Assembly (NCBI RefSeq): GCF_036669915.1
Contig: NC_089313.1
Span: forward strand, 3,423,585-3,487,584
DNA length: 64,000 nt
Source of the DNA: Pocillopora verrucosa
Lineage: Eukaryota > Cnidaria > Anthozoa > Scleractinia > Pocilloporidae
Reading direction: 5' to 3'
Under the pieces are notes generated by a model. It did no database searches. It was not told the DNA's origin and was given only the letters and a program-made list of their open reading frames with translations. Positions 36,801-49,205 of the stretch are shown one piece after another; within the stretch, counting starts at the first letter, position 1, and the number at the start of each line of letters is the position of its first letter. A program made the position numbers and the translations under genes.

Positions 36801-39160
36801 TTGACAACTCTCACCTCTTTACCGCTGATATCTTTGCATTTTGAGCCATCCAGAGCAGTGTTCATAGCATTTGTGACCATGGCAGTGAACAGCGATAACA
36901 ATATCGCTCCAACAAGGATCCAAATTATGCTAAATAACCGTCCAGGAATCGACCCTGGTATTTTGTCACCATACCTGAAAAACGGGGACAAAAATTAGTG
37001 CACAGGGGTGTATACAGAATGAGGATCCAGGGATCTGGACCTGGATATTTTTATAATCAGAATTCCTGCAACGTCAGGATCGCAAATTACTACGAACTTT
37101 TGGTAACTGAAATTTACTTAGCTTGAAATATCTTTAAGCTTGTATTTATTAGGTTTTAATATAAAAAGAGAATTTAATTTGTGCTTTCTGAATCAAAGTT
37201 TGTGATCCCCTGTCATAAAACCCTTGATCCAGCTTTGGTGTGAGTACAAGCGTAACCCTACCTGACAGTCTTTACATTCATGACAGAATTAAGTGTAAAA
37301 CTTGGGAAAAATTCTATTTTAACCAGAAAAAATACGTTCATCATTGACCTGGTGGAGCTTCGGGTGAAACAAATCAACGTGAATAGCCATTCCTGAGAAT
37401 TTCAGCCCTCGCTTTTGAACCTGTGCAATCTTGTAGCTTAGGACTTAAGAGAGTAAAGATATGTGATTCAAAACGCAAGCATACACTTCCAACGAATTAG
37501 ATGGCTTGCGGCATCTTTTTATTAAGTTAAGCCGTCCTTAAAACGTGAGATTCATGGGAATTAATCATAACTAATAAGGCCGTCAAGGTTTATCTCTGAA
37601 GGGAGGGGGTAGGGTTTGGAGAATTTTGGTTATGTCACGGTAGAATTTACCTGGTCCCCTCATAAGGCTCTATAATAAGCACCCCCCCCCTCCCCCTTCC
37701 CATTAACAGTTAAGCGACATTCAATTCTCTCTCTAGTCCTCCATTTATACTCGGTTAGCGACGACTGATATCCACCCCATTCCCTATGGAAACCACGTGA
37801 CCCTCCTCCAACAAGAACAAAAAAAAAGCAACGGAACCCACCCCTCCCTCGGGCGATAAATATTGACTGGTCGCCAAGAAGAAAAAACACATGGCAAATG
37901 TGGCGTCTGTATTTTTGCTCACAAACCCGCAAAGCTTTTTTTTTCACACAAAAGAAAAATACGATAACTTACCCTACTGTTGTAAGTGATACCACTGCCC
38001 ACCAGAACCCCTGAGGCGATCCAATTGTAAACGATGGTGAAAAGTACGTTTCATTTGCTCTATGTTCCTAAGGGATTCAAAACAAAAGCACGCTATTAAA
38101 ATGAATATTACACGTCCGTCCACAAGCCAAATTACTTAAATTACAACGACCTACCTCGAAGTCTTGAAATAACATTACCTCCATTTTTATGTGTATGGGG
38201 CTTCGCTGCACGCGCGCTACGAGCTCGCTCATAGCGTTTCGATATCTCAGGAGCACAATTATCTTTCACCTGATTAAAATCTTTCGCGATAAACTTCGAT
38301 TTCAGATAATTTAAGCTAATTTTGACAGTTTTTTCTATAATTTTAAGCACTATGAATGTTAATGAATAAAGATGACCAAATATGAGATTAGGGTTAGGGA
38401 TGATTCATCATTTACATCTCTTATGCTCTGGAGTAATTGAATTTATCGACTCGACTTAAAAAAATTAATTGCTTATTCAATAGTTGTCAGCATTTAAAAA
38501 TGTTTATGCATTATTAATACGTTTTTCTAGGCCACTGATACTCACAAAAAGCCAAATGATAACCCCAGATATTCCTGACAAAAGTATGATACAATCCAAT
38601 ATCGGCCATTGTGACGTGATGGAAGTCATCAACTGTTTCCGAGAATCCTGCTCGCATAACTTTGTATTCACTATCAATGAACACCCGGATGAGACAAATG
38701 CCCGGATGAGCGTGACATTGGTTTCAGTCGTCAGCTTAGCTTTCATGTCGGACCGAATAGGAAAAGCAAAATCCACTTGCTTTTCTTTAATCAGTTTGAT
38801 CATCTCGTCGTAGTTACCTACAGATATTGGATCCTGGGAGCATTTCAGATGAGATTTCGTGTACGTTTCTTCCTTAAAACAAGCGTGATTTACAGCGTAC
38901 TTGAGCGTATCGTACAGAATCCCTCTATTTGACTTGTTATTAGCTGTGTTCATTATATATGGAGGCACGTCCAAAAGAGCCATTTTGTATCGGCATTTGG
39001 TGTCGTTAGAATGCGCCTGACGGAGTTCACGCGTTTGTCGCTCTTGCCTGATCTCACGGGCCCGACGGACTAATTTCGATTTATGACTTGAATAACTAAT
39101 AGCGGGCAAAGTAACGAAGCAAACCAGAACTAAGATGAATCCAATCGTGACTCTGAACAT
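33873..39160 (-). CDS. gene D: ionotropic glutamate receptor-like channel with K+ filter (543 aa)
   Basis: Seven exons: 38546-39160, 37973-38067, 36815-36974, 35735-35801, 34908-35239, 34434-34596, 33873-34072. They total 1632 nt with no internal stop and the same phases as B, E and G. ATG 39160 starts a signal peptide (MFRVTIGFILVLVCFV). The basic linker is shorter (RAREIRQERQTRELRQ). S1: LLDVPPYIMNT, NYDEMIKLIKEKQVDFAFP, TLIRAFVSSGCSLIV. M1: WPILDCIILLSGISGVIIW. Filter FWWAVVSLTTVGYGD with KIP after it; M2 FSIIWILVGAILLSLFTAM; S2 GTIGRVLVDRNTAFYFL; M3 FILFSLLGIFLGLVIIGVFW. The tail has a predicted helix (FENRLKELSNDLQKIKKDF). The most divergent intact member. Donor 1 is TTT|GTGAGT. No paralogous block around it is evident, so it is an older copy. 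Confidence 0.85.
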
Positions 39161-42100
39161 ATTGAATTCTTCGGACGAAGAAATTTATAGTCAAAGTTTA
39201 ATTTGTCCCCAAGCCTGAGACCAAGAAGGAAAGAAACAGCTTACTACGTAATTCATAAATTAGTCTATTACAAAGTTTTCTTTTCAATTGAAATATTTAT
39301 AATCTATTAGATTCGTACCGGTCGAAAAATTATTCAGAGTTCCATCTTTTAGTGAAAAATTGCAGTTCAGAAATTGCTTCAACGTTTCCTGAGAATGGCA
39401 AATCGGAAATGACTTTTTTTTTTCACCGTCGAATTTTTTTCTACTGTTTTGAAGCGATTGAAAGAAGTGAAGTCAGCAAGCTATTAAGTGGTCAGACATG
39501 TCCAGGGGAAATTTTAAATGGCAGTTGTTATATCAAAGAGAGAAAACAATGTCTCAAAAATCCATTGCCAAGAATCTCAAGACAAAGTTCAAACCGCCGT
39601 ACCCGAACGGTCGAACCTCGTGAAAAAATAATGAGCCGCAAAAAAAAATACCCATATGAATGTAATGTTCATGTTAAAAAAGATGAAACGAATGGAAATC
39701 GGGGATAGCAGCTTACTATGCTAGAAGGCAGGTGCAAATTCAACTCTACAGTGTGTACTGAAAATTACCACAACAATACCATCTTCAACGGGAGGGTTGA
39801 ATCGAAGCGAAACATTCACACCAGGACTTAACTGGTAGGGATGTCGCTATTTCTACGTAAAGCACGAGAGATGAGCAAATAAAATGGACAAAGCTCAATA
39901 AATTTGGAAACAATTTTTCAAAAAACTCGATGAGGATTGTTTTCTATAAACAATAAAGAAATTGTATGAATAAATTGCCATGATGACGATGCAATATTTC
40001 GAGGAAACACGTACCTTTTTGAAAAGGAAAAACGACCGAAAAATTGTCACATGCTGCACGCAAATCGAACAACTCAAGAACGAATGTGGAAATTCTGTCC
40101 GTGGTCTTGTGTTCCAAGGTATTTAGTCAGTGTTAGAGTAAAATACAACTTAAAATTGCTGGAAAAAATTTCACGTTTTAAATAATGCAACGTTATACTC
40201 ACCTCCAATTCCTGCTATCGGCATAAATCATGCGACAAGAGAGCTTGAAGGTGGGAAAACTTCGCATTGGAAGCAGAAAACAGGAGAGTCGAATCCAAGT
40301 TAATAAGAACCTTCACTAGCAAATTAAGACGATAAAGACTGTGAACGAAGATTGTATCTTAAAGAGTTAGGAACATGATCCATTAGAGCATATATTATAG
40401 CGCTGATGGCGGTTAGTCAGCTGGTATTTTTATGGAAATGATTCTGACTACAATTTGCTGCCACCTCTTATCGTCGCTTGGGTAAAAAATAAAAAGAAAG
40501 AAAACAATTTACAGTCCCGCTGAGAATACAAACAATGACTATCGCTTATGAGATAACGAACAGCCAAAACGGACGAAAAATAAGGTAATAAATTGTTTGT
40601 ATTCCTAGTAGAAATGAAAATTGCTTACTAAGAGTGCTGCGAAAGAAAAATGTGATGCTTTTTTTAACCAGTGACAAACACCAGAAATTTGCATAAAGGA
40701 ATCAAAAAAGGAAAAATGTTTATGCTGCCTTGAAGTGTCGGTGAACCGCTTTGAAAATAATCATTTTCAAAATATTCGTAGCGAGATTTCAGGCAAATGC
40801 ATATATTTGTACTTTTCTTCAGGTACATTTGTGGTAATCCTCTGAGGATTTCACAGGGAAGAAATCTATACAAATTTTTCACTATATTCGTTCTTTAAAG
40901 AGATAAGTTGTGTCATTTTTTATAAACAACTCAGACTATTATCTCGGCAAAATAGCGACTTGACTCGGGATCGAAAGCAGGAAGGCTCCAGATTCCACCT
41001 ACCTTGACTTACTGCAGTTGTAAAAGAGTTATATATTTGTTGAAGTACAGGTTGTGTGAAATATCAAACGCAGTGAAATTTAATCTCCCTTTTAACAAAA
41101 GACAAGAATCGCTGAACAATTGTAAGTCAACAAGAGTCCTCACAGCTCACGGGATGCAGCTGCCGATTACGAAATGTGGACATCATTCATTGGTCTATTG
41201 TTTCAGATATTTTTGGTTAACCACAAAAATGATTTTGACTCTCGAATTAGAATTGTCCATCTATTTATTTATTATTCTTAAGGCCCTATCCACTCATCTT
41301 AACTCTTGTAGGATTCTCCTTTTTACTTTTCTTTTGGGTCAGGGCTAGCAACTCGTAACTTCCACTAAAATCATATAAACGAATACTCAGCTTACTATCA
41401 ACAAAATCTGGTCAAAACTATTAGAATTTCGTTTTTTCGCTCTTTAGTCAAAGAAAGCAGTCGAGTCTAGTTTTAAGGGACATGAAAATTACAAAATCTT
41501 GAAATAAAAGGGAGATATGGCTGAGAGAATGTCTTAACCCTTTACTCCCATGGGTGACCAAGACATAAATTCTCCTTACATCATCAATACAATATCATGC
41601 AGACAAGTGATGAGAATAAAGAAAAATATCAATTAGGGGATCATTAGTCGATCCGATACCAAAGTGCTCCGAACTGATATCACAAGATTTATATGGTAGA
41701 GAGTGAGGAGAATTGCTAATTAGATCGAGGGAGTCAAAAGGGTAAAGGGAACTTTTACCGAAGAGTGAAAGGTGTCATACCGGAGAGGCCTCAAGCACAG
41801 TGTCAACGTTTTCCACGGGGTTTCGTCCGGAATTTTTATTTGCATATTTTGTTTGAATGGCGTCTTGCACAACACAACGGAGGGCAATCTGTAACATTTC
41901 GCAATATGTTAATCAATCAGATTCCTCATCAAAAAAGGAATCGTCGTGAGAGAGCCCAGGCCGAGAAAACATAAGGCAAAACTCTTTTTTCCTTACCTTG
42001 CTTTACTCACTTTTCTTAATGTTCTTTGAGGATGAACATTAGGACTTCGTTAAACCATCGAAAGTTCATTTTCCCCGTCTTGCGAAATTACCTTTCCCGC

Positions 42101-43029
42101 GAATTTAGGAGTTTTTCGTCTAGAGACATAGCAGGGAATCGATGTCGCGTTCCATTGGTCGGCGGTGTGACCGCAATGACAGGCGAAAACTGAGAATTTC
42201 TTTAGAGAACGAAAGCTCGAGGTTTGTTTTTACGCAAGTTACCTCTACTTAAACGAATTTACAGGGTATGTAGATTTGTTGGATTTTCATGAAAATTGGC
42301 CAGAATCCAGTAACCTTAACAAACATGAAAATTCAAAAACACCAGTTTATTTACAATTACTTGAAATAAGATTCACAGGGGTGAGGGTTGGGGAAGAAGT
42401 CTAAATAGTGTCCAAACTAAGCCCGTGAATGACTAAAACTAAAAGACTTTATACAAAATTGTCCCTAATATTCTACAGTTTTACAATATCTTTAATTCTT
42501 CATGAAAGATTCCTTATACCACTTATACAATGAAGATTATCCATCCTCTGGTAGGTATACATATTGTCACGTCATCATGAAACTCAAGCTTATGCAAATA
42601 CAGACACGGAAAACTTTGGGGCTTACCGAGACCCCTGGCAGAGAATTTAAACATCCTAATTAAATATCTGCAGAAGTAATTTTGCCAAGCAATTATCATT
42701 ATCTTATTTTTTGATCGAAACGTTAGGGGTTATGAGTTTCTTTTTCAATTTTTTAGAAGTCTGAGACATCACATTTTGTTTAATTCTTTCAAACAAGGAT
42801 TAAATAAGACTGAATATCAAAACCTTAAACTAAACTAAACCAAAGCTTCTTTTCTTGTAACTAATTTTTTGGCCTAGATTTAAGATTCTTCATCTTTTTT
42901 TTTTTTAAATTTGTCAGCCCATTCCTGTAGTTGCTTGCCGCGACGCGATTAATTTGTTCATGGTACAAGAGCGAGCCTAAAAAATTCTTATTCAAGGAAA
43001 CAAATTATCTAGTGTGCGAGTAAGGTCCC
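39161..43029. other. spacer upstream of gene D, no supported gene
   Basis: Contains the likely promoter side of gene D. A plus-strand frame at 39352-39708 lacks an ATG at its start and has a lectin-like CPGEILNGSCY stretch, but nothing else supports a gene. Other frames are short. No RNA gene or repeat structure recognised. Confidence 0.4.
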
Positions 43030-43069
43030 TAAAATAATTCACTGTGGACACTATTTGATCTAACGTCTA

Positions 43070-43072
<3 letters not shown>

Positions 43073-43105
<33 letters not shown>
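43073..43105. repeat. 33-base poly-T tract
   Basis: Uninterrupted run of T. The homologous site near 56125 has only seven T followed by CTTT, so the tract expanded in this copy (or reflects assembly uncertainty). Confidence 0.8.
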
Positions 43106-44200
43106 CACCTGGAATTATAACTATACCTTAGTCAGTATAGGTCTTGATCACTAAAAGTAAAGTTTCCTATGATTACTTTACAAGTCGTAAACATCATTTA
43201 GCTTTCACTTGTGGCATATCTGACGTTACAAAAATATGCTTCTATATACAGTCTTGCCTGAATTAAAAAATATATTTATAGATACACGAAAAAATTATCG
43301 ATTACGGTGCAAGATTCAAGTGCAAAACAGGGATGCATTTCTCAGAGAGACATCACCTGGATTGGAGTTTATTGCCTGTAAATAAACAATGGTACTAGGC
43401 TGGCCGTTATTCTCCTATAATCAGAGTTTATTATGCATGCTCTAGGCTTAACTTTTAACCGAGAGTCTTCGGTGACCACTTGCATCTGCCCTCCATAATC
43501 TTAAAAGTTGGTGATTCCAAAAGTCTCCTGAAATGTTATAAAATCTCGTGCTTCTTGCGAAAGAAATTGAGAAAGCGACCAGCCTGAAATTACACTTGCA
43601 TTCGTCTAACGAAGCGAAGAGAGGGCAAGAAACAATTATTGTTATGTTATACCTTATATGATAAGTTCTTCCTTAAATAATTAAACAAGAAAGGAATTCT
43701 TCATTTATACTTCCAATTTTGCACCACCCATTCTCAAAAGCTTGCTTTTTTCCAGCACTTGTGAAAATTTAATTCCATAGAGTGTAAACAAACAAACCCA
43801 GAAGTTACACACTGAACAACAAATACCGAAGTAATTATTCTTAACCCTCGATTCTGTTCATCCGTCAGGACGGACCAGGTAGAGTCTGTAGTTAATAGTA
43901 CAAGCTATTTCATCAGTAGACAGCCAAAACTGATTGCAATGGAATGAGAAAAATTTATAAACCTTCTTGATTCACTAGCTACCTTTCTCTGAACTTAACG
44001 TATTGGTTTAAAAAGGAAAGGAAAAAGGAAGGAAAAGAATTCAATACAATTCGTAATAAACAAGAAGTCAGTTGCATGTCCTTTTCAGTGTGACGCATTC
44101 ACCTTTTTTTTGCTCAAGCTAAAAATATGCCACTGGTCATGGAAATCTCAGAAGAGTAAAATGCCATCTGAGTCTACTTATGACAAATAATTTTTATGTG

Positions 44201-44768
44201 TTATAGTATTGTTTCAGTATTTTTACTCTTTCCATTCAGATCAAGCATATTATTAAAAAATGAGCGTTCTTTTGATCTTGAGTATTCAGGACTGCCCACA
44301 GGAGACAAACCGTTCGTGGCACCTTCAAATTCCTCTTTTAACTTTTGTAGATCAGACGTTATGTCTTTTAGACGCTCCTCCAAATCTAAGAAGTTTTGCA
44401 TCATTGACATCTTCCTGCTGCTAGGAATCAGCCCTAGAAGACGGATCGTAGAGGACATTTAAAGAAATGAACCACTAAATTAATCCCTGAACATATTCCT
44501 TTTGTTTTTTCGTTTGTCAGTACACACATAGTCGATCTTTGATTAATCGTTTGAATGAATGACTATTTTCTCGCTGACAGACGGACTGACGTAATTCCTT
44601 ATTATTTGACTGACAGACCGATCTTCTAATATGTATTGAACTGTTTCATGTAACGAAGGTTTCCGCATTTATGATTAAAATCTGAGGGACATGCTGACCA
44701 ACTAACTAACTGGCTGATTGGATGACTGGCCGACCGACTGCCTGACTGACGGACTGACCAACTGTCTG

Positions 44769-44799
<31 letters not shown>

Positions 44800-47700
44800 T
44801 GATTGACTGACTAGCTAACTAAATAACTGACAGACTGACCAACTGAAGGACAAGTGACTGTCTCACTGCCTTTGATTGCCAGCTGAATTTAAAAAATATA
44901 GAATCGCACCAATACCACGATTTATACTAATTAAGATAGTACAGTTTTCTTAAAGCTATCTGTTTTATATTTACTCTGCAGGAACCTAAGGTAAATTAAT
45001 TTAGAGGCAGTTACCTTTTCTCTTCTTGCGTACCGTTGGCTTACAGTTGGTGTAGACTTCCCATAGTTTGCCGATGACTAATAGGAAGGCAAATATTCCC
45101 AATAAGGCAAATAAAATAAATTTGGTCATTTGTGAGCCAGTGGAGAATAACCCTTCCATTTCATCGGACAAATCCGCTGTCTACAAGATATAAATAATTT
45201 TCAAACTGTTGATTGCATCAGAATAAATGTTAGACATAACGAGAAGAATGGCACATGGTGAAATATATAAAATTCACAACAAAACAATTAACTACCTGTA
45301 ATTCGGCAGGGATAAGTTGCTCTTTGGCAGTGTCTTTTGCAACTGCAACCACATCCGCTGATAACTCTTTCAGGCTTTCCCCGCAAGCCGAAAGCTGAGT
45401 TTTTCTCTCAAATACTTCGTCATCAAAATTGTTCGTGTCATTCGGTGACCCCATTACGTAATGGCTCACGTGAGCCAGGTAATATTCCATTGGATAATCA
45501 ATGTTACGAATCATTCGGATCTGCCTGTTTCGTTTTAAACCAGATTTATCCAGAAAGTGAAAGGCAGTATTGCGATCCACCATTACTCTTCCAATTGTTC
45601 CTCGGCTAAGATTTTTTTGCATTTCGTCCAGGTTTTTGAACTCTGTTAATCAAAAATTTATTTGATTAGTTAGCCAACGCAAGTTCTTACATGAATAAAA
45701 GGAGAAAAAGAGGCGGAAAAATTTCTCCTGAGAGTTTTCATACAAAAATATACGAAATATGACTGTTTGGAATTAAAAACTGATTATTTTTAAGGTTATT
45801 TCTTTACTTTCGCAATCGTCCTTGAAGAAAAACGGTCATGCAACACATTATACAAGGACATTGAAATAAACCTGAAAAGAATGACTTACGGACAAAGTCT
45901 GCATCCAGCTCCTTAGCAACTATATGCGTTTCAGGATTCTTGTTGGACACACCCACCTAACAAGTAAATTGGGGTCAGACAAATTTTTATACGCCAGGTG
46001 GGCCCTTATAGATTGCGCTGGCCAAATTTTTTACCTAAATTGTTAAAACAAGCACAATTATTGAAAGTAGTACTGCAAGCCTAATGAGGATATTTTTTCC
46101 TATTTTGAAGGAAACATTATCAGAGTCTTGACTTGTTTGGTCTCCAAGATCGATTATTTTCAAATTCGGTCCATGGATCATGTCTATTTTCAGGTTTTCA
46201 ATGTCTTGGAAGAAGAGGGCTATCGCAGTATGGAATCGTTCGTTGTCTAGAGGACTGGGCACACACGTAGTAAAGATTGCATCGTTTATAATTCCCGCTT
46301 TCACAGGCAACAAAATGGCGGCGAAGAGAAACTTACATTTTGACACGACAAGTCACTGCTTCTTGTCTTGAATCCAATGGTTAATTATGTTTTGTCGGAG
46401 CAAATATGTATCTCAAAATGAAGAGGATTTCATGCTTAATTGACAACAAATACATAATTTGGACTTCGTTCGTTTCTTTTTTTTTTCTGGTAAAGCACAC
46501 TTAAAGAAAAAGTAGTATAATTTTCAAAAAACTGATCGAGCAATGCCACTAGCATAACATGCTACTTTTACCGGCACAATCTATTAAGGCTTAGTGGAAA
46601 GAATATGAAAAGTCTGTACAACGAAATTAAACTTAAGTTGTAGTTCCGGAAAGACCCACCCTATATAACAATAGGAACAGGGAAGGCATTGTTGTTGAAA
46701 GGGCCAATAATAGCCGAAGTTGTACAAACCAAAGCAATTTTCCATTTCGAAAATCAATTAAAATTGTTTAATGTGAATTTCATTCTTCACCTCTGACTCA
46801 GGTAGCTCATGATTCTTCGTTACTCCAGCGATCATAAACACATCAGTAATTCAGGGCCCAGTTGTTCGAAGTCTGACTAGTGCTAATCCGGGGTAAATTT
46901 CATACGTGTTCTTCATACCTTTGTTCTAACTTGAAAGGGGCATTATGATGTTTGGGTGCAAAGGGTTTTAGGTATTCATGTTAGGGTTACTAACCTTTTT
47001 GCCACCAATGTCCCTACATCTCGTACCATCCAGGGAAGCTTGCATAGCATTTGTAAATAAGGCGGTGAACAGCGACAACATTATTGCTCCTATCAGGATC
47101 CACATTATACCAAATGCACGTCCACAGAGGGTTTTAGGCGTCTTATCACCGTACCTAATGAGAAAAAAGGAACCAAATATCTTTGCGCTTTGAGGATAGT
47201 GTCGTAAGTATAAAAATTTTTAATGTCTACTTGATTGACCATTTCCCCGATGGGGCTTTTCAGGATCAGTACAAATGACTGAATTTGTAAATGAGAGAAT
47301 GAATGAAAATCCCAATTGTCAGCAAGCTGAACATTTGGCTCTATACAAAGCGCAGCCAAGGAGTTGAACTCTGAAACTCGTGGCAACCGTAAACAAATCC
47401 GGTGAGTAGCGGAGGGTGGAGGGCTTAGACCTGGGACCTCCAGATTACAAATGCAGCACTCCAACCACTAGCCCACACTGCCTCCCTCCTGTAGCGTAAT
47501 AAATACTCTGCCCCATCGATAATGATCATAATCAACTAAATTGAAACTGCTCAGAGTATGTGCGTTTTAGCTAAAAATTATGACTTTATCTAAATTTGAC
47601 GAATCTCATTCCCCTTCCCACCCTCCTTTCCTCACACTATCCACTATGTCAAAAAAAAAAAAAAACAGAAACATAGTTTTAAGATATGCAATGAAAAAAA

Positions 47701-49205
47701 TTTTTTTAAATTATTTGCTACTATTCATTTTGGTTTATGAGCTGTGAAGAACTGTGAACAAGAGAACCCCGATACCACGTAACAACTAGTTATTTGTTAG
47801 ACTGGAAGCCAATTGAAGAACGGAACCCTGGTAGAGATTTTGACAAACCCAACGCAAGTATTAACTTTGACAAAAATGGGTTTTACAATATTGCTTATCT
47901 TTGATCGTATTCAAAGGACGCAGTGAAAAAAAGATCCTACTGATACCCAAATCTAAATCAACTTACCCTACTGTTGTAAGTGATACCACTGCCCACCAAA
48001 AGCCTTCTGGTGATCCTATCGTGAACGAGGGTGAAAACTGAGCCGCGTTTGAACGGTGTTCCTGTCATGAAAATCGGTATAACTGTTTAATAAATTATAT
48101 ATAAAAAAAAAACCTAACATAAAGGTGCAGTTTAATGTGGAGTAAATAAATTGATTAGAAAACACTTCTAGCTTACTTAAGGCCTTGCTACAACGCACAA
48201 AATTCGCAGCAGTTTTACTGTACCCGTAATTGTGACATCTTGGAATAAAATGTTCTTATTTAATAGTTTGCGTCATTGCAAGGGTCCTTTTTATCTACGA
48301 ACAAACAAACATTATTTGTACGATTCGAGAATTGTAGGGCATTACAGTTTTCTCTTTATTCACTGTGAGATCCTTTTTTTCAGTCTGGCTTTTTATTTGG
48401 GTGAACTGATAAGGTGTGCCTAACTAATCGTTAACTCAAAAATGGTGCCGTTGATTCCTCCTTGTACTATTTTTATGCTAAAGCCGTAACAATTAAGTTT
48501 GAATATAACCTTACGTAAAATTAAAACTAAAGAGCTTTAGAAGCTGAGTATAGATTGACGATAAGCCTTAACTCTTACCAAGAGCCAAATGATCACTCCA
48601 GATATCCCTGACAGCAATATGATACAAGCCAATATCGGCCATTGTGACGTAATGGAAGTCAATAACTGTTCCCGTGACTCTGCTTCGCACTGCTTTAAGT
48701 TCACAATCATTGAACACCCCGATGATACAAATGCCCGGATGAGTGTCACACTGCCTAGACCCGTAAGTTTTTGTTTTGCATCCGATAGAATTGGAAAACC
48801 AAAATCAACTGACCCATTTTTAATCAATTTCACCATCTCGTCTTGATTTTGAACAAATACAGGTACCATTTTGCAAGCTATGGGGTCTGTTGCTTCTCTA
48901 CCAAAGCAAGCCATGTCCACAAACCATGTTAGGGTTTGATACATAAATCCTTTGTTCATACTTTGGTTCATTATGTAAGGAGGAAAATCCAGCAGGGCAA
49001 ATTTGAATTTGCATTTCGTTTCTTTATCTTGTTCCTGACGAGGTTGACGCGTTTGGCGAACTTGACGATGTTGCCTAATTTCACGGGCTTTGCGCACTAA
49101 TTCCGATTGATCGATTGAATCAAGTTGGAGCTTTTGGCTGCTGGCAAGCCATAAATCGCAGCAAACCATTAGACATAGGACCAATCGAAGAGTTGGAACA
49201 TGCAT
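44201..49205 (-). CDS. gene E: ionotropic glutamate receptor-like channel with K+ filter (564 aa)
   Basis: Seven exons: 48579-49205, 47967-48061, 46995-47154, 45890-45956, 45296-45642, 45015-45180, 44201-44433. They give 1695 nt with no internal stop. Compared with B and G it has two extra residues after the signal peptide (KLQLDS) and four extra in the tail (LSPVGSPEYSR). Linker REI followed by five RQx triplets; S1 LLDFPPYIMNQSMNKGF; filter TTVGYGD across exons 2/3; M2 FGIMWILIGAMMLSLFTALF; S2 GTIGRVMVDRNTAFHFL; M3 KFILFALLGIFAFLLVIGKLW. Exon 7 reads LIPSSRKMSMMQNFLDLEERLKD-type tail. Same predicted role as gene B: surface ligand-gated K+ channel. The acceptor of exon 7 and all donors are canonical. 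Confidence 0.85.
44695..44850. repeat. CTGA/CAGA simple repeat in intron 6 of gene E
   Basis: Degenerate CTGA units, with a pure (CAGA)n run of about 30 bases near 44768-44797 not seen in the B and G introns. Confidence 0.8.
46095..46346 (-). other. coding-like conserved segment in intron 3 of gene E (open)
   Basis: Open on the minus strand for about 100 codons down to 46035 (no ATG at its edge, first codon GTG). Contains INDAIFTTCVPSPLDNERF and FFQDIENLKIDMIHGPNL, then a hydrophobic end (LIRLAVLLSIIVLVLTI). Copies in genes B and G are broken. It does not fit the channel frame. It could be a lost exon or a captured exon from another gene. Unrecognised. Confidence 0.4.
47300..47495 (-). repeat. 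tRNA-derived SINE-like element in intron 2 of gene E
   Basis: Same insertion as in genes B and G, minus orientation, with GGGCTAGTGGTTGGAGTGC head and GGTCCCAGGTCTAAGCCC. Confidence 0.6.

Noticed and set aside
39352..39708. Plus-strand frame with a CPGEILNGSCY stretch suggesting a C-type lectin start
   Set aside because: No ATG at its start, no further lectin motifs (no WND or QPD-type site), and a low-complexity Lys/Arg-rich end.
41004..41974. Two short plus-strand frames in the D-E spacer
   Set aside because: No recognisable domain, no splice context and no paralogue.
44768..44797. Regular CAGA repeats considered as a CRISPR-like or regulatory array
   Set aside because: Pure tetranucleotide microsatellite without spacers, in an intron of a eukaryotic gene.
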